The notes under the pieces were generated by a model that was given only the letters and a program-made list of their open reading frames with translations, did no database searches and had not been told where the DNA came from. 58,996 nt of DNA, from positions 1 to 58,996 of the forward strand of contig CALUVM010000011.1 in NCBI GenBank assembly GCA_944324255.1, given 5' to 3'. The stretch's first letter is position 1. The number at the start of each line of letters is the position of its first letter. Positions 16,327-24,902 of the stretch are shown here, one piece after another. Origin of the DNA: Candidatus Gastranaerophilales bacterium. GTDB lineage: Bacteria; Cyanobacteriota; Vampirovibrionia; Gastranaerophilales; Gastranaerophilaceae. Made by a program: the position numbers and the translations under genes.

Positions 16327-17181
16327 TTATACGGTAGCAGGTTTTTTCTGTTGATTTGCCCCCGGAATAGCATGCCAGTTGGCGGCCATAATTTTCTTAA
16401 ACGATTTAAGAGCAGTATCTTCGAGTTCACCGAGTTCTTCTGCTTCCATAATAAGTTCTCTTAACGGAAGCAGGGCTCTTTGATCTCTAAGCACCCCTAA
16501 AGCAGCTGCCGCACCGGCTCTTACAAGATCATTTTCCGAACGGTTCTTCATAACATCAATTAATGCTGGAACTGCTTTTGTATCATTTAATTTTCCTAAA
16601 GAAGTTACCGCATAAATTCTAACGTTAACCCATTCGTCATATAACATATTAATAATCTTATCAACGCATTTTTTGTTGCCGATTTCACCCAGTGCACGGG
16701 TTGCATCACAACGTACATTAACCTTTTCATGGTCTAATGATTTCATTAAAGCATCTGTTGCAACATCTCCGATTTCAATCAGCGCATCAGTAGCTGTAAT
16801 ACAAACTTGTGAATTTTCATCATTCAATGCTTCTACAAGCGGCTCAACAACAATCTTACCGCCTAAACGACCTAATGCACGAGCTGCACGAACTCTTACA
16901 TCAACATTTCTGTCTTCTCTTAATGACTGAATCAAATGTTCAGTAGCTTTTGAGTCGCCTAATTCACCCAGTGCACGAGCTGCGTATAAACGAACAGAAC
17001 CGTTTTTATCATTCTTTAACACATCAATTAACGGTTCAACGGCTTTTGAATCACCCATTTCGCCTAAAACGCGAGCAGCATTATATCTTACCTTTTCAGA
17101 ACTTGATGTCATTAAATCATTAATTAATTCTGAAAATGTTTTCTTTACTTGTTTCTTTTTGCTGTTCACAGTAATTGCCAT
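16327..17181 (-). CDS. HEAT-repeat protein (PBS-lyase-like repeats)
   Basis: A 284-residue protein made almost entirely of about seven HEAT repeats of roughly 31 residues, each of the form 'VRxxAARALGELGDxKAVEPLIxxL'. They start near residue 30 and run to about 260. These are the short PBS-lyase HEAT-like repeats abundant in cyanobacteria, where some act in phycobilin attachment and many simply bind proteins. No enzymatic residue is visible, so a scaffold role is likeliest. The start has GGAGGTAAAGTGT upstream. It has its own GGCAA-type promoter and its own terminator. Confidence 0.85.
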   Translation of the reverse strand: MAITVNSKKKQVKKTFSELINDLMTSSSEKVRYNAARVLGEMGDSKAVEPLIDVLKNDKNGSVRLYAARALGELGDSKATEHLIQSLREDRNVDVRVRAARALGRLGGKIVVEPLVEALNDENSQVCITATDALIEIGDVATDALMKSLDHEKVNVRCDATRALGEIGNKKCVDKIINMLYDEWVNVRIYAVTSLGKLNDTKAVPALIDVMKNRSENDLVRAGAAAALGVLRDQRALLPLRELIMEAEELGELEDTALKSFKKIMAANWHAIPGANQQKKPATV

Positions 17182-17223
17182 ACACTTTACCTCCGATATG
17201 CAAATAAATTTATCTAACTTCTA

Positions 17224-17261
17224 CACAGATATATAAAGTTGTGGGTTTATAAAAAATTGCC
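17224..17261 (-). promoter_or_regulatory. GGCAA-type promoter motif before the HEAT-repeat gene
   Basis: On the minus strand GGCAA (17261-17257), 19 bases ending in AC, then TTTATATATCTGTG (17237-17224). It is among the best matches to the shared motif. The gap 17182-17475 otherwise holds only AT-rich leader sequence and a small TACCC/GGGTA hairpin near 17298-17314. Confidence 0.6.
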
Positions 17262-17475
17262 TTTATCCATTCGGTTTGTTAAGTTTTTGTTACATACCCT
17301 TTATTAGGGTAAAATTTACACTTATTATTCTTGCATTTGATAGTATACCATATTTTTACATATTATTAACTACTCCACCAGATATTTTTACAAAAATTAA
17401 TTATTATTTGTATTACAATCTGCCTATAATACTGTAATAGTCGGGAATTTTTCGATTAACAAAATTTAACATTTC

Positions 17476-19113
17476 CTACTTACTCGGGATAGTAATAACA
17501 AATTCACTTCCCTCGCCGACTTTGGAATTAACTTCAATCCTGCCGTTATGTTTTTCTATAATCTTTTGAGAAATTGCAAGCCCTAAGCCGGTTCCCACAC
17601 CGACACCTTTTGTTGTATAACCTGCAAAAAATATTTTATCAGGTTCTTTAATTCCACAGCCATCGTCCTTAATTTTTACGACGAGATTATCTTTTTTATA
17701 ATCGGTGTCAATAGTTATCGTTCCGTCCGAAATTATTGCCTGTGTCGCATTTACCAGTATATTCATAAATACCTGATTCAGCATATTCGGATAACACTTA
17801 ACCGGAGGAATGTTACCGTAATGCTTTACAATATTAATACGATTTTTTGTTTCATGCCTGATTAAATCCAGAGTCAGATCAATCTCTTTATTAATATCAG
17901 CTTCCTGAAGCTCTGCCTCATCCAGACGAACAAACTTTCTCAGAGAAACGACCAGCCTGTTTATCCTCTCAATTGCTTCTTTATCTATTTCATTAATTTC
18001 TTTTAAAAGAGAATTCATTTCTTTGTCTTTTATTCTGGAAATAAGTTTTGAAAATATTTCATTATTAGATTTAATTGATGCAACTGGAGTATTGATTTCA
18101 TGAGCGACACCAGCCACAAGCTGACCCAAAGACGCCATTTTTTCGGAATTTATGAGTTTTAATTGGGTATCTTGAAGCTCTTCAAGAGTTCTGGTAAGCT
18201 CTTTAACCATTCTTGCATCTTTTTCATAAAGTTCGGCTTGAATGATTGCATTCCCGAGCTGAAAAGAAACACCATCCATAACTTCCAATATATCATCGAG
18301 TTTTGTTTTTTGTCTTGTTAAAAGGACAATTACGCCTAATTTTGTATCCATATTTGTTATAGGAATTATTATTCGCTGAACCAGTTCATTAAAAGGTTTT
18401 GCGTCTTTATATTCTTTCATGCAAAAAGTACAGGAAATTTTATCATCTGCTCCTCTATCAAATGTTATATATTTCCCCCTCTCTTTTTTATCCAGAGATT
18501 CTTTTATAATATATGAAGCCGTTTCCGGAACGTATACCGCATAATATGACTTGAAAGCCGCAAATAACTGGGAAAGCTCGGATAGCGCAGACGAAAGAAT
18601 AACGGATGTATCAATAGAACTTCTTATAATATTAGATATATTATTAAGCAATAACAGCTTCATTGCCTGAGATTGGGCTTGTTGTTTAATTTTAGAAAGG
18701 TTCTTATTATCCGCTTCCAGCAATGATATTTTTTTCTGATACGATTGATTTCTGGTAAGCATATTTTCCAGTCCGATTTTTGCCGTCACATCAGTAAAGA
18801 AAATAATTGTATAATTGCTTTTCTTTGTCGCAGACATATCGTAATAGAAATAATCATTATTAGAGGTTTGATAAGTTACATGCGCACAGAAATCTTGAGG
18901 CGATGCCATAGCCTGCAATATAGGGGAGTGCACAGCTACATCATTACTCACAAGAGCACAGACATTATAGTTTAGTTTATGTGAAAATTTTTTCAGATTC
19001 TCAAAATCCGGAAATATCCGCTTAAACAGATTGTTCCTGAAAACAACCTCGCTTTTATCATTAACAACAATTACAGCACTGTTAAATTTGTTAAATAAAT
19101 CAAACTTCCCCAT
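17476..19113 (-). CDS. Cytoplasmic sensor histidine kinase (PAS-GAF-HisKA-HATPase)
   Basis: A 545-residue kinase. A PAS-like domain occupies about residues 8-115 (SAVIVVNDKSEVVFRN...YTIIFFTDVT), followed by a coiled linker and a GAF-like domain (about 165-300) with a cysteine pair FC at 240-241. The phospho-acceptor H338 is in GVAHEINTP. The ATPase domain has the N-box FMNILVNATQAI, the G1 box DDGCGI and the G2 box GTGLGLAI. There is no membrane segment, so the signal is sensed in the cytoplasm. No response regulator gene is adjacent, making it an orphan kinase. It is divergent from the OmpA-like/fliLMN operon, which starts 92 bases away, so a link to motility is possible. Confidence 0.85.
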   Translation of the reverse strand: MGKFDLFNKFNSAVIVVNDKSEVVFRNNLFKRIFPDFENLKKFSHKLNYNVCALVSNDVAVHSPILQAMASPQDFCAHVTYQTSNNDYFYYDMSATKKSNYTIIFFTDVTAKIGLENMLTRNQSYQKKISLLEADNKNLSKIKQQAQSQAMKLLLLNNISNIIRSSIDTSVILSSALSELSQLFAAFKSYYAVYVPETASYIIKESLDKKERGKYITFDRGADDKISCTFCMKEYKDAKPFNELVQRIIIPITNMDTKLGVIVLLTRQKTKLDDILEVMDGVSFQLGNAIIQAELYEKDARMVKELTRTLEELQDTQLKLINSEKMASLGQLVAGVAHEINTPVASIKSNNEIFSKLISRIKDKEMNSLLKEINEIDKEAIERINRLVVSLRKFVRLDEAELQEADINKEIDLTLDLIRHETKNRINIVKHYGNIPPVKCYPNMLNQVFMNILVNATQAIISDGTITIDTDYKKDNLVVKIKDDGCGIKEPDKIFFAGYTTKGVGVGTGLGLAISQKIIEKHNGRIEVNSKVGEGSEFVITIPSK

Positions 19114-19205
19114 ATAGATATTATATCCTGCAACAAAGAATGAATCAATAAACCTAGCCTGAAATCTAATTTAATTCTTTCAAAGAATAACAGAAAATAT
19201 AAATT

Positions 19206-19745
19206 ATGAAAATTATAAAAATTATAATTATACTAATACTAATTCTTTATTCAAAGGATTGTTATGCACAAGAATTTCTTTATATCTTAAACGACGATTG
19301 TATTGATGTCCTTTATAGCGATGCTGTTAAATATTTTAAAAAATTCCCGAATTTTGAAGTACTCAAAGACCCCAGAGGAATTCTTTTAAGATTTCGCATT
19401 GAAAATCCATGCACAGAATTTAACCGGATAAGCACCACCACCTATAAGAACATATTAGCTGCCGAATATTTTTTGGCAAAAATAAAAAATCCTGCTATAA
19501 TAGAAGTGCATACGGGAAAAGCTTCCTGCAGAGAGCAAACAAATCTTAAGAATTGGGAATTATCTACTGTTATTGCTAATAATATAGAGTCAATTGTTCT
19601 CACACCGGCAGGGATGCTTTCAAGGAAAAGAATAAGTTCAGTCGGATACGGGGAATTTTTACCGCCGAAGAATACACCAAATAATGGTAGTAAATACTTA
19701 AATCGTGTTGATATAATAATACTATGTAATGTAAGTGGAGAATAG
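19206..19745 (+). CDS. Secreted OmpA-like domain protein upstream of fliL
   Basis: A 179-residue protein with an N-terminal signal peptide (MKIIKIIIILILILYSKDCYAQ). Its C-terminal region resembles the OmpA/MotB peptidoglycan-binding fold: NWELSTVIANNIESIVL, ISSVGYGEFLPP, and a final RVDIIILC, equivalent to the usual 'RRVEIxI'. It lacks the charged membrane helix of MotB, so it cannot be a stator; it could anchor a periplasmic flagellar element to the wall. It overlaps the upstream alternative start of fliL and is two bases from the likely one, so it is the first gene of the fliL-fliM-fliN operon. The role is inferred from domain and operon. Confidence 0.6.
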   Translation: MKIIKIIIILILILYSKDCYAQEFLYILNDDCIDVLYSDAVKYFKKFPNFEVLKDPRGILLRFRIENPCTEFNRISTTTYKNILAAEYFLAKIKNPAIIEVHTGKASCREQTNLKNWELSTVIANNIESIVLTPAGMLSRKRISSVGYGEFLPPKNTPNNGSKYLNRVDIIILCNVSGE

Positions 19746-19746
19746 T

Positions 19747-20349
19747 ATGGCAGATAACGAAAATAATTCAGAAAAGGGTAAAGATTTAAATAAATTTCTA
19801 ATAATGAGTTTGCTCTCTACAGTTATGCTCTGTATAGTATTTGCGGGAGTGAACTATCTTGTAATGGAAAACCTCCTTACTCAAAAGATAGGAAACCTTA
19901 ATCTTAATCAGGAAGAACTTGCAGACGATGAAGGTTCCGAGGACGAAATTCAAAGAGGAATAATCGTAGATTTGGGAGATTTTATCCTTAATCTTTGCGA
20001 TGAAACACAGAAAAAATACTTAAAAGTTAATGTGGCAATAGAAGTTTCACAAAAAGATACCGATTTTCCAAAGGAAGAAGAACCGGCTAAGAGCGGCGGA
20101 CACGGCGGACACGGCGCAGCCCCTGCCGCAGTTGACCCGATGGAAGCTATCCAAAAAGAGATGGCTCAATTTAAACCGGCAATCAGAGATGCTGTCATAA
20201 CAAATCTCTCAAGTAAAACTTCTGCCGAGCTGTCTTCCGCAGCAGGAAAAGAACTCGCTAAAGAACAAATAGCCAATGACATTAACTCAATCCTGGGCGG
20301 CGAAAGAGAAGTTTTAAGAATAAGCTTCGGACAATTTATTATTCAATAA
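19747..20349 (+). CDS. fliL: Flagellar basal-body protein FliL
   Basis: About 200 residues: a short cytoplasmic N-terminus, one membrane helix (FLIMSLLSTVMLCIVFAGVNYL) and a periplasmic domain starting 'GIIVDLGDFILNL...YLKVNVAIEVS', typical of FliL, which surrounds the stator units and affects torque. A His/Gly-rich linker (GGHGGHGAAP) interrupts the periplasmic domain, which resumes with a conserved helix and ends LRISFGQFIIQ. I chose ATG 19747, which has AAGTGGAG upstream, over an in-frame GTG at 19735. fliM starts nine bases after it. Confidence 0.85.
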   Translation: MADNENNSEKGKDLNKFLIMSLLSTVMLCIVFAGVNYLVMENLLTQKIGNLNLNQEELADDEGSEDEIQRGIIVDLGDFILNLCDETQKKYLKVNVAIEVSQKDTDFPKEEEPAKSGGHGGHGAAPAAVDPMEAIQKEMAQFKPAIRDAVITNLSSKTSAELSSAAGKELAKEQIANDINSILGGEREVLRISFGQFIIQ

Positions 20350-20358
20350 GGTTTTGAA

Positions 20359-21342
20359 ATGGCGGAACTAAAAAAAGAATTAAAAGATACAGAACCGGAT
20401 GTTTTTGAAGAAGAGCTGGAAGAATCAGAACATAAGAGTTATAAGCTCTACAACTTCAGACGTCCTGATAAATTCTCCAAAGACAACCTCAGAGCACTGA
20501 GGGATATTCACCGTGAATTTTCAAAAGCTATTTCACTAATCCTGAGCGGCTATCTCCGCATGAGAGTCGAAATAGAAATTGTATCCGTTGACCAGCTTAC
20601 ATATGAAGAATTCATTCGTTCAATGCCATCTCCTATTAATGTCGGCGTATTTGAGTTTGAACCTTTATCAGGTCAAATTCTTTTAGGCATTAGCTTTGAA
20701 GTCTTATCCTGCATAGTGAATCGTATGCTGGGCGGGGTTGGAAATATTGATACTCAGACAAGAGAGCTTACGGATATCGAAAAAGCTCTGGCAAAAAAGG
20801 TAATTAATATTATAATCCAATCTCTGGAAGATTCCTGGAATGCAATTATACCTGTCACGGGTAAATTTATAAGCCTTGATGACAACTACCAGTCAATTCA
20901 GGTTGCAACAGCAGGTGAAATTGTAGCCCTGTTAACATTTGAAGTTCAGATTTCAGGCAAACATTTTGGTTTGTTCAGCATCTGCTTCCCGTATCCTGTT
21001 TTGGAAACAGTTCTCGGTCACTTAAGCACACAGCATATTTTCCAGACTAAAGGGCTTGTTGCATCAAACGAAGAAAGAATGAAAATGATAAGCAAATTAA
21101 ACTCTTCTAATGTTGATTTAAGAGTTCAGTTTGGTTCATGCAGTATTACACTTGATGATTTTCTCCAGCTTACGGAAGGAGATATTATTAAGCTTGATAA
21201 CAGGGTTCAGGATGATTTAATTGTTAAAGTTAACGGAGAAAAGAAATTCTTTGCCCGTCCCGGAACTATAAAAGACAAGATTTGTGTTAAAATAACTGAT
21301 GTGTATGACGAAATGCACGAATTATTAAGAAATTATTTTTAG
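20359..21342 (+). CDS. fliM: Flagellar motor switch protein FliM
   Basis: A 327-residue switch protein that binds CheY-P and sets rotor direction. It has the middle-domain signatures LRALRDIHREFSKAISLILSGYLRMRVEIE, 'SMPSPINVGVFEFEPLSGQILLGI' and 'NRMLGG', and a C-terminal SpoA domain (SITLDDFLQLTEGDIIKLDNRV). The acidic N-terminal tail lacks an obvious CheY-binding 'LSQxEIDxLL' motif. That is unusual and might mean switching is controlled differently, for instance through FliN/FliY. It is sandwiched between fliL and fliN with short gaps. Confidence 0.9.
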   Translation: MAELKKELKDTEPDVFEEELEESEHKSYKLYNFRRPDKFSKDNLRALRDIHREFSKAISLILSGYLRMRVEIEIVSVDQLTYEEFIRSMPSPINVGVFEFEPLSGQILLGISFEVLSCIVNRMLGGVGNIDTQTRELTDIEKALAKKVINIIIQSLEDSWNAIIPVTGKFISLDDNYQSIQVATAGEIVALLTFEVQISGKHFGLFSICFPYPVLETVLGHLSTQHIFQTKGLVASNEERMKMISKLNSSNVDLRVQFGSCSITLDDFLQLTEGDIIKLDNRVQDDLIVKVNGEKKFFARPGTIKDKICVKITDVYDEMHELLRNYF

Positions 21343-21354
21343 AGAGGACTCAAA

Positions 21355-21876
21355 ATGTTTGAAGAAGATGACGATATCAATGAAACAGATAGCTTAAATG
21401 AGGAGCCGTCTCCTGACGAACAAGAAGAAACTGTTCCGCAAGCGGAAGAAAGCTTTGAAGAACCGGCAGAAGAACAGGTTGATGAACATGTACATGCAGA
21501 AGGTCACCATGGTGATTCCACAGTTACTGTTCAGCCTGTACAGTTTGCATCCTTTGAAGATTTGGATCAGGTTCAGGGACCTCAAAATCAAAACCTTAAT
21601 ATATTATTAGATGTTAAACTACAATTAACAGTAGAACTCGGACGTACGGAGCTTCCTATCAAGAAAGTCCTTGAACTTACCAAGGGTTCAATTGTTACCT
21701 TGAACAAAGCTGCAGGGGAACCGGTTGAGCTATATGCTAACGGCAAACTCATTGCTTATGGTGAAGTTGTAGTAATTGAAGATAACTTCGGTTTGAGAAT
21801 TACTCATATTACCGATCCTGCCAAGAGATTACATTCTTTAGGTTCCAACAGTGCAAATAAAGAAGAACAATCTTGA
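21355..21876 (+). CDS. fliN: Flagellar motor switch protein FliN
   Basis: A 173-residue protein: an acidic, Glu-rich N-terminal extension of about 75 residues with a HAEGHHGD patch, then a SpoA domain (NILLDVKLQLTVELGRTELPIKKVLELTKGSIVTLNKAAGEPVELYANGKLIAYGEVVVI) diagnostic of FliN. It forms the C-ring with FliM and also docks export cargo. The extension is longer than in enteric FliN (137 aa) and may carry a CheY- or FliM-contacting role as in FliY, but no CheC phosphatase domain is present. It is the last gene of the operon, followed by a hairpin. Confidence 0.88.
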   Translation: MFEEDDDINETDSLNEEPSPDEQEETVPQAEESFEEPAEEQVDEHVHAEGHHGDSTVTVQPVQFASFEDLDQVQGPQNQNLNILLDVKLQLTVELGRTELPIKKVLELTKGSIVTLNKAAGEPVELYANGKLIAYGEVVVIEDNFGLRITHITDPAKRLHSLGSNSANKEEQS

Positions 21877-21904
21877 CTTTGAGGTATATTTAAAGTATTT
21901 TTAG

Positions 21905-21930
21905 AAGGTGCGAATATTCGCACCTTTATT
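21905..21930 (+). terminator. Terminator after fliN
   Basis: The perfect palindrome AAGGTGCGAAT / ATTCGCACCTT is followed by TATTAG. The T-run is short but the stem is strong. It separates the flagellar genes from yidC. Confidence 0.65.
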
Positions 21931-21961
21931 AGTATCACAAAATATTTAGGGAAGAGAACAA

Positions 21962-23047
21962 ATGGATTTTACTACACTAACCATCGACGTTTTAAAGGTA
22001 CTTTCTGTTGCAGGAAGTTACGGAATAGGTATAATTTTACTTACAATTATTGTTAGACTCGCAATGTGGCCTTTAGGTCTTTCACAACAGCGTTCCATGA
22101 GGCAGATGCAATTACTCCAGCCAAAGATGAAAGCTATTCAGGAACGTTATAAAAGTGACCCTCAAAAAATGCAGCAGAAAATGATGGAGTTCTATAAAGA
22201 GCACAAGTTTAATCCTATGGCAGGCTGCTTCCCGTTACTAATCCAGATGCCTATATTTATTCTTTTGTATTCAACCCTGATGAGTCCTCAATTTATCCAA
22301 ATGGCAGGGGATTCTCAATTCTTATTTATAAACAGACTTGATGCTACAATGAAAACTTCTGCCGGAGTTTCAAACGACGGAGTTTTCGGGGTTTCTAAAT
22401 ATGACGCATTTATGACAGGTAAAACTGCTAAAGTTTATTTTAAAGATTCGGAAGAACCTGAAACAGTTAAAATAACCAAGCCGAACAGAGCAGTAGAAGT
22501 TCAAGGAGAGCTTAATCCGGGCAAAGCTCCTGCTGATTTCAAAATCAGCCTTGATAATTTGAACCTCCCGTTCAGCAAGCTTGACAAAATTGAAAAAGCT
22601 GAGGTTCAAATAACAGATATTCAGACAAAAGAATCAGAGATGATGACCTTCGACAGAAAAGAAGGGTTATTAATAAGCTCAATTCCTACTAAAGAGGTTA
22701 AAGCTGCCTTCCACTGGGATGTATTGGCTCTTGTAATTCTCTTTATGATAACAATGGTGCTTTCTCAAAAAGCAATGTTATCTATGAACAAAAATATGCA
22801 GCAGGATCCGGCTCAAGCAGCTATGCAGAAATCAATGAACACCTTTATGCCGCTTATGTTAGGGTTTACATTTGTAATAATTCCGATTCCGGCAGGTGTT
22901 CTATTATACTTGATTTCAAGCAACATTTTCCAGGTTATACAAACTGTTATAATCAACAAACAGCTTGAAGCGGAAGATAAGCACAAAGAAGCTAAAATTG
23001 ACGATGATGATGTTAATAATGCTAAAAAAATAAATCTAAAAGAGTAA
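21962..23047 (+). CDS. yidC: Membrane protein insertase YidC/Oxa1
   Basis: A 361-residue insertase that places proteins in the inner membrane with or without SecYEG. The family core is clear: a first helix with the conserved Arg (TIIVRLAMWPLGLSQQRSMRQMQLLQPKM), the cytoplasmic hairpin 'YKSDPQKMQQKMMEFYKEHKFNPMAGCFPLLIQMPIFI', and C-terminal helices ending 'GVLLYLISSNIFQVIQTVIINKQ'. Between the second and third core helices lies an insertion of about 115 residues (roughly 118-235) that would be extracytoplasmic. There is no large N-terminal P1 domain as in enterics. It overlaps neither neighbour; queA starts three bases after it. Confidence 0.9.
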   Translation: MDFTTLTIDVLKVLSVAGSYGIGIILLTIIVRLAMWPLGLSQQRSMRQMQLLQPKMKAIQERYKSDPQKMQQKMMEFYKEHKFNPMAGCFPLLIQMPIFILLYSTLMSPQFIQMAGDSQFLFINRLDATMKTSAGVSNDGVFGVSKYDAFMTGKTAKVYFKDSEEPETVKITKPNRAVEVQGELNPGKAPADFKISLDNLNLPFSKLDKIEKAEVQITDIQTKESEMMTFDRKEGLLISSIPTKEVKAAFHWDVLALVILFMITMVLSQKAMLSMNKNMQQDPAQAAMQKSMNTFMPLMLGFTFVIIPIPAGVLLYLISSNIFQVIQTVIINKQLEAEDKHKEAKIDDDDVNNAKKINLKE

Positions 23048-23050
23048 AGT

Positions 23051-24097
23051 ATGCTATTATCAGAATTTGATTACAAATTACCGGAAGAGTTAATTGCGCA
23101 AAAGCCAAGCGATAAGCGTGAAAATTCAAAAATGATGGTTCTGAAAAGAACCTCCGGAGAAATTTTACACGAACATTTCTACAATATTGTTGATCTTCTG
23201 GACAATAATTGCGTTCTGATTTTGAATGATACAAAAGTTATGCCGGCAAGATTATACGGTTACAAGGATACCGGAGCAAAGATTGAGGTTTTCCTACTTA
23301 AAGAAAAAGAAGACCACAGATGGGAAGTCCTTATTCGACCTTCTAAAAGAGTTCGTCCGGGAACAAGAATAAAAATCAGCGAAGAGCTTACGGCAGAAGT
23401 ATTGATGCCGCTGCCTGAAGACGGGAAATGGATTGTTAAAATGATTTATGAAGGAGATATTTTTAAAATCCTTCACAAAGTCGGAAATATCCCGCTTCCT
23501 CCATATATTGAAAGAAAGATGGCAGATGAGGACTTAAAAAAACTGGATTTTGAAAGATACCAAACTGTTTATGCAAAAGATGAAGGCTCTGTTGCCGCTC
23601 CAACTGCAGGTTTGCATTTTACAAAAGAAATCTTAAAAAAGCTTGAGGAAAAGGGCGTTAAGATTGGATATGTAACATTGAATGTAGGAATGGGAACTTT
23701 CAGACCCGTAAAATGTGACAATATCTTAGACCATCATATGGATTCGGAAGTTTTTGAGATTCCGGAAGAAACAGCAAGAATGATTAATCTTGCAAAAGCG
23801 GAAGGAAAAAAAGTAGTCGCTGTCGGAACAACAACAGTAAGAACCTTAGAAACCGCTGCAATTTTGTACGGTAAAGAATTAAAAGCCTGCAAAGCCGCAT
23901 CTGAATTATTTATTTATCCTCCTTACGAGTTCAAAATAGTAGACAGTTTGATAACTAATTTCCACCTGCCGAAGTCAACTCTCTTAATGCTTGTAAGCGC
24001 ACTTGCAGGAAAAGATTTTATATTTAAAGCATACGAGGAAGCTATAAATAATAAATACAGATTTTACAGCTACGGCGACTGTATGTTTATTGACTAA
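23051..24097 (+). CDS. queA: S-adenosylmethionine:tRNA ribosyltransferase-isomerase QueA
   Basis: A 348-residue enzyme that transfers the ribosyl group of AdoMet to 7-aminomethyl-7-deazaguanine in tRNA, forming epoxyqueuosine. Conserved family blocks: N-terminal LSEFDYKLPEELIAQKP, 'LILNDTKVMPARLYG', 'YQTVYAKDEGSVAAPTAGLHFT', 'TLNVGMGTFRPV', 'VVAVGTTTVRTLE' and 'LITNFHLPKSTLLMLVSA'. The length is standard. It is co-transcribed with yidC. queD lies 1.7 kb away in a separate minus-strand operon, so the queuosine pathway is at least partly encoded here. I see no preQ1 riboswitch in front of it. Confidence 0.95.
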   Translation: MLLSEFDYKLPEELIAQKPSDKRENSKMMVLKRTSGEILHEHFYNIVDLLDNNCVLILNDTKVMPARLYGYKDTGAKIEVFLLKEKEDHRWEVLIRPSKRVRPGTRIKISEELTAEVLMPLPEDGKWIVKMIYEGDIFKILHKVGNIPLPPYIERKMADEDLKKLDFERYQTVYAKDEGSVAAPTAGLHFTKEILKKLEEKGVKIGYVTLNVGMGTFRPVKCDNILDHHMDSEVFEIPEETARMINLAKAEGKKVVAVGTTTVRTLETAAILYGKELKACKAASELFIYPPYEFKIVDSLITNFHLPKSTLLMLVSALAGKDFIFKAYEEAINNKYRFYSYGDCMFID

Positions 24098-24111
24098 TCT
24101 AAGTCTTAAAT

Positions 24112-24139
24112 AAAAAAACCTCTCTTATAAAAAGAGAGG
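24112..24139 (-). terminator. Terminator of the deoC operon
   Basis: On the minus strand CCTCTC, a nine-base loop and GAGAGG are followed by seven T. It ends the uridine-kinase-like/queD/uppP/deoC transcripts; on the plus strand only a weak T-run is present. Confidence 0.75.
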
Positions 24140-24245
24140 AAAATTTGAGCGATGAGGATTCTATATAATATTAACCCTTAACCCTCATCAAAACATTAAA
24201 CTAATTACTTATAAAAGGTGTAGCCATAAAGTCTTAGCTTGATAA

Positions 24246-24899
24246 CTACTCTCCGGTACAGATTTTTACACCTGAACTTGTACCCAGACGTACAGCACCG
24301 GCATCTATCATCTTCAAAGCAGTTTCCCTATCCCTTATTCCGCCGGATGCTTTTACACCTAATCCGGAATTTTTAACCGTTTCAAACATTAGTCTGACAT
24401 CTTCTTCTTTTGCCCCGACTCCGTTTTTAACAAAACCCGTAGAAGTCTTAACAAAATCAGCTCCTGCTTCAATACAGATTTCACAAGCTTTTATAATTTC
24501 AGTTTTGTTTAATAAATCAGTTTCCAGAATAACTTTTAATGTTTTTCCCTGACAAGCAAGCTTAACAGCAGAAATTTCATCTTTTAAATAAACAAAGTCA
24601 CCATCTTTAAGCTTGCCGTCATTTATTACCATATCAATCTCATCAGCACCGTTTTTAACCGCATCAATTGTTTCAAGGACTTTTACCTCTCTTGTTGATT
24701 GTCCGAGAGGGAAACCGATAACAGTAACCACTTTTATGCCGGTATCTTTTAGATACTCTTTTGCGAGGCTTACATTAACCGGATTTACGCACACTCCGAG
24801 GAAATTGTATTTTTTTGCTTCATCAAGGAGTTTTATCACTTCTTCTCCGGTCGCATCCTGTTTTAGTAGTGTGTGTTCAATATATTTATTTAATTCCAT
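24246..24899 (-). CDS. deoC: Deoxyribose-phosphate aldolase
   Basis: A 217-residue class I aldolase that splits 2-deoxyribose 5-phosphate into glyceraldehyde 3-phosphate and acetaldehyde. Visible hallmarks: the N-terminal YIEHTLLKQDAT, 'VCVNPVNVSLAKEYL', 'VVTVIGFPLGQST', 'DEIDMVIN' (catalytic Asp region), 'GADFVKTSTGF' (Schiff-base Lys) and 'GVKASGGIRD' (second Lys). The length matches the family. GGAGGGTATAGAAT precedes the ATG. It starts four bases after uppP ends, so it is the last gene of that operon. It allows growth on or salvage of deoxynucleosides. Confidence 0.95.
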   Translation of the reverse strand: MELNKYIEHTLLKQDATGEEVIKLLDEAKKYNFLGVCVNPVNVSLAKEYLKDTGIKVVTVIGFPLGQSTREVKVLETIDAVKNGADEIDMVINDGKLKDGDFVYLKDEISAVKLACQGKTLKVILETDLLNKTEIIKACEICIEAGADFVKTSTGFVKNGVGAKEEDVRLMFETVKNSGLGVKASGGIRDRETALKMIDAGAVRLGTSSGVKICTGE

Positions 24900-24902
24900 A
24901 TT

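Noticed and set aside
22940-23051. preQ1 riboswitch before queA or queD
   Set aside because: queA begins three bases after yidC and queD is 18 bases after the kinase-like gene; neither has room for a riboswitch and no conserved preQ1 motif is visible.
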